DNA from: Cellvibrionaceae bacterium
Lineage (GTDB): Bacteria; Pseudomonadota; Gammaproteobacteria; Pseudomonadales; Cellvibrionaceae
DNA length: 6,861 bases
Reading direction: 5' to 3'
Assembly: GCA_025800435.1 (NCBI GenBank)
Contig: JAOXRV010000376.1
Span: 1-6,861 of the forward strand
Positions within the stretch are counted from its first letter, which is position 1. The number at the start of each line of letters is the position of its first letter. Shown here piece by piece: positions 6,600 through 6,861 of this stretch. The notes beneath the pieces were generated by a model. It searched no databases. It had not been told where the DNA came from and worked only from the letters and a program-made list of their open reading frames with translations. A program made the translations under genes and the position numbers.

Positions 6600-6730
6600 C
6601 TTGGCAGGAGCCAAAGCGCGAGTGGAGCGGCAAGCAAAATCGCATTTTGCGCCGCCGCGCAGCGTGCGGGTCACGAAAAAATCATGGATGATTTTTTGTG
6701 ACAGTAGGTAAAAAGCAAGGCCACGAGAAT
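6600..6730. repeat. Structured tandem repeat, copy A
   Basis: The unit begins CTTGGCAGGAGCCAAAGCGC and shares its first 28 bases exactly with copy B. It folds into an extended stem: GCGGC (6627-6631) with GCCGC (6651-6655), and GCAAAAT (6634-6640) with ATTTTGC (6644-6650) around a CGC loop. A short CCGC/GCGG pairing follows. The last hairpin has GTCAC (6670-6674) with GTGAC (6698-6702) around a conserved inner palindrome (arms AAAAAATCAT and ATGATTTTTT). The core ends with AGTAGGTAAAAAG (6703-6715), and a 15-base linker (6716-6730) joins it to copy B. Confidence 0.8.
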
Positions 6731-6848
6731 CTTGGCAGGAGCCAAAGCGCGAGTGGAGTGGCAAGCAGAGTCGCGCCTCTGCGCCGCCGCGTAGCGTGCG
6801 GAGCCGAATAAAAATCATGGATGATTTTTGTCGGTAGTAGGTAAAAAG
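6731..6848. repeat. Structured tandem repeat, copy B
   Basis: This copy has the same layout as copy A. The hairpin arms have changed but still pair: GTGGC (6758-6762) with GCCGC (6783-6787), GCAGAG (6765-6770) with CTCTGC (6777-6782), and GCCGA (6803-6807) with TCGGT (6831-6835) around the inner palindrome (arms AAAAATCAT and ATGATTTTT). It ends with the same AGTAGGTAAAAAG (6836-6848) but lacks the 15-base linker found after copy A. Confidence 0.8.
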
Positions 6849-6861
6849 AAGCCAAAGCGCG
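6849..6861. repeat. Structured tandem repeat, start of copy C (cut by window edge)
   Basis: GCCAAAGCGCG at 6851-6861 matches the start of copies A and B, directly after the end motif of copy B. It lacks the CTTGGCAGG lead-in. The array therefore appears to continue past the window. Confidence 0.6.

Larger units (their letters stand above)
6301..6861. other. Gene-free region with inverted and tandem structured repeats
   Basis: I find no supportable gene in these 561 bases. Reading frames here cross the repeats and use different frames in the two repeat copies, which argues against coding. The content is a stretch of about 88 bases upstream of the Rieske gene with nothing recognisable, an inverted-repeat element (6389-6500), a short spacer with two mini-hairpins (GTGC/GCAC at 6570-6581 with a GCAA loop, CAAGC/GCTTG at 6581-6593), then the tandem structured repeats to the window end. 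Confidence 0.7.

Noticed and set aside
6670..6702. Copy A hairpin with A-run and T-run read as a bidirectional terminator
   Set aside because: The stem next to the T-run is short and AT-rich, the T-run is inside the larger stem, and outer arms covary, which fits a structured repeat better.
6546..6818. 90-codon minus-strand frame across the tandem repeats
   Set aside because: It runs through both repeat copies in different frames (the period of 131 is not a multiple of three), shows no protein-like conservation, and the changes follow hairpin pairing, not codons.
6600..6861. CRISPR or integron attC array
   Set aside because: There are no short identical repeats with unique spacers, and no attC core sites (GTTRRRY) at unit ends.

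Overview
The window looks like a core chromosomal locus of a gammaproteobacterium. The gene order dksA, gluQRS, a tiny membrane ORF (cbrX position), cbrA, cbrB is the order I know from Pseudomonas. The DksA, GluQRS and CbrAB sequences are all of gammaproteobacterial type. The intergenic repeats do not let me fix the genus; a marine, cellvibrionad-like relative of Pseudomonas is a guess.

Layout. Bases 1-463 (minus) carry the first 154 codons of cbrB, an NtrC-type response regulator cut by the window edge. cbrA (minus, 484-3450) encodes a 988-residue sensor kinase with an SLC5-like 13-helix transporter domain. It overlaps the small two-helix ORF cbrX (minus, 3447-3626) by ATGA. gluQRS (minus, 3677-4564) and dksA (minus, 4607-5053) lie upstream, separated by 42 bases that hold a strong GC hairpin. 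All five genes run the same way with short gaps, so they probably form one transcription unit or a set of overlapping ones. sfsA (plus, 5274-5984) diverges from dksA across a 220-base gap. sfsA converges on, and overlaps by 50 bases, a small Rieske [2Fe-2S] protein gene (minus, 5935-6300).

From 6301 to the end (561 bases) I see no credible gene. This part holds a 112-base element bounded by perfect 31-bp inverted repeats. Beyond it are two complete copies and the start of a third copy of a structured repeat of about 115-130 bases. The hairpin arms in the two full copies differ by paired, compensatory changes.

How the genes fit together: DksA (stringent-response transcription factor), GluQRS (tRNA-Asp queuosine glutamylation) and CbrAB (carbon/nitrogen balance and amino acid use) all belong to nutrient-status control. 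SfsA and the Rieske protein have no clear role in that circuit. The most unusual material is the non-coding structured repeat array at the right end.
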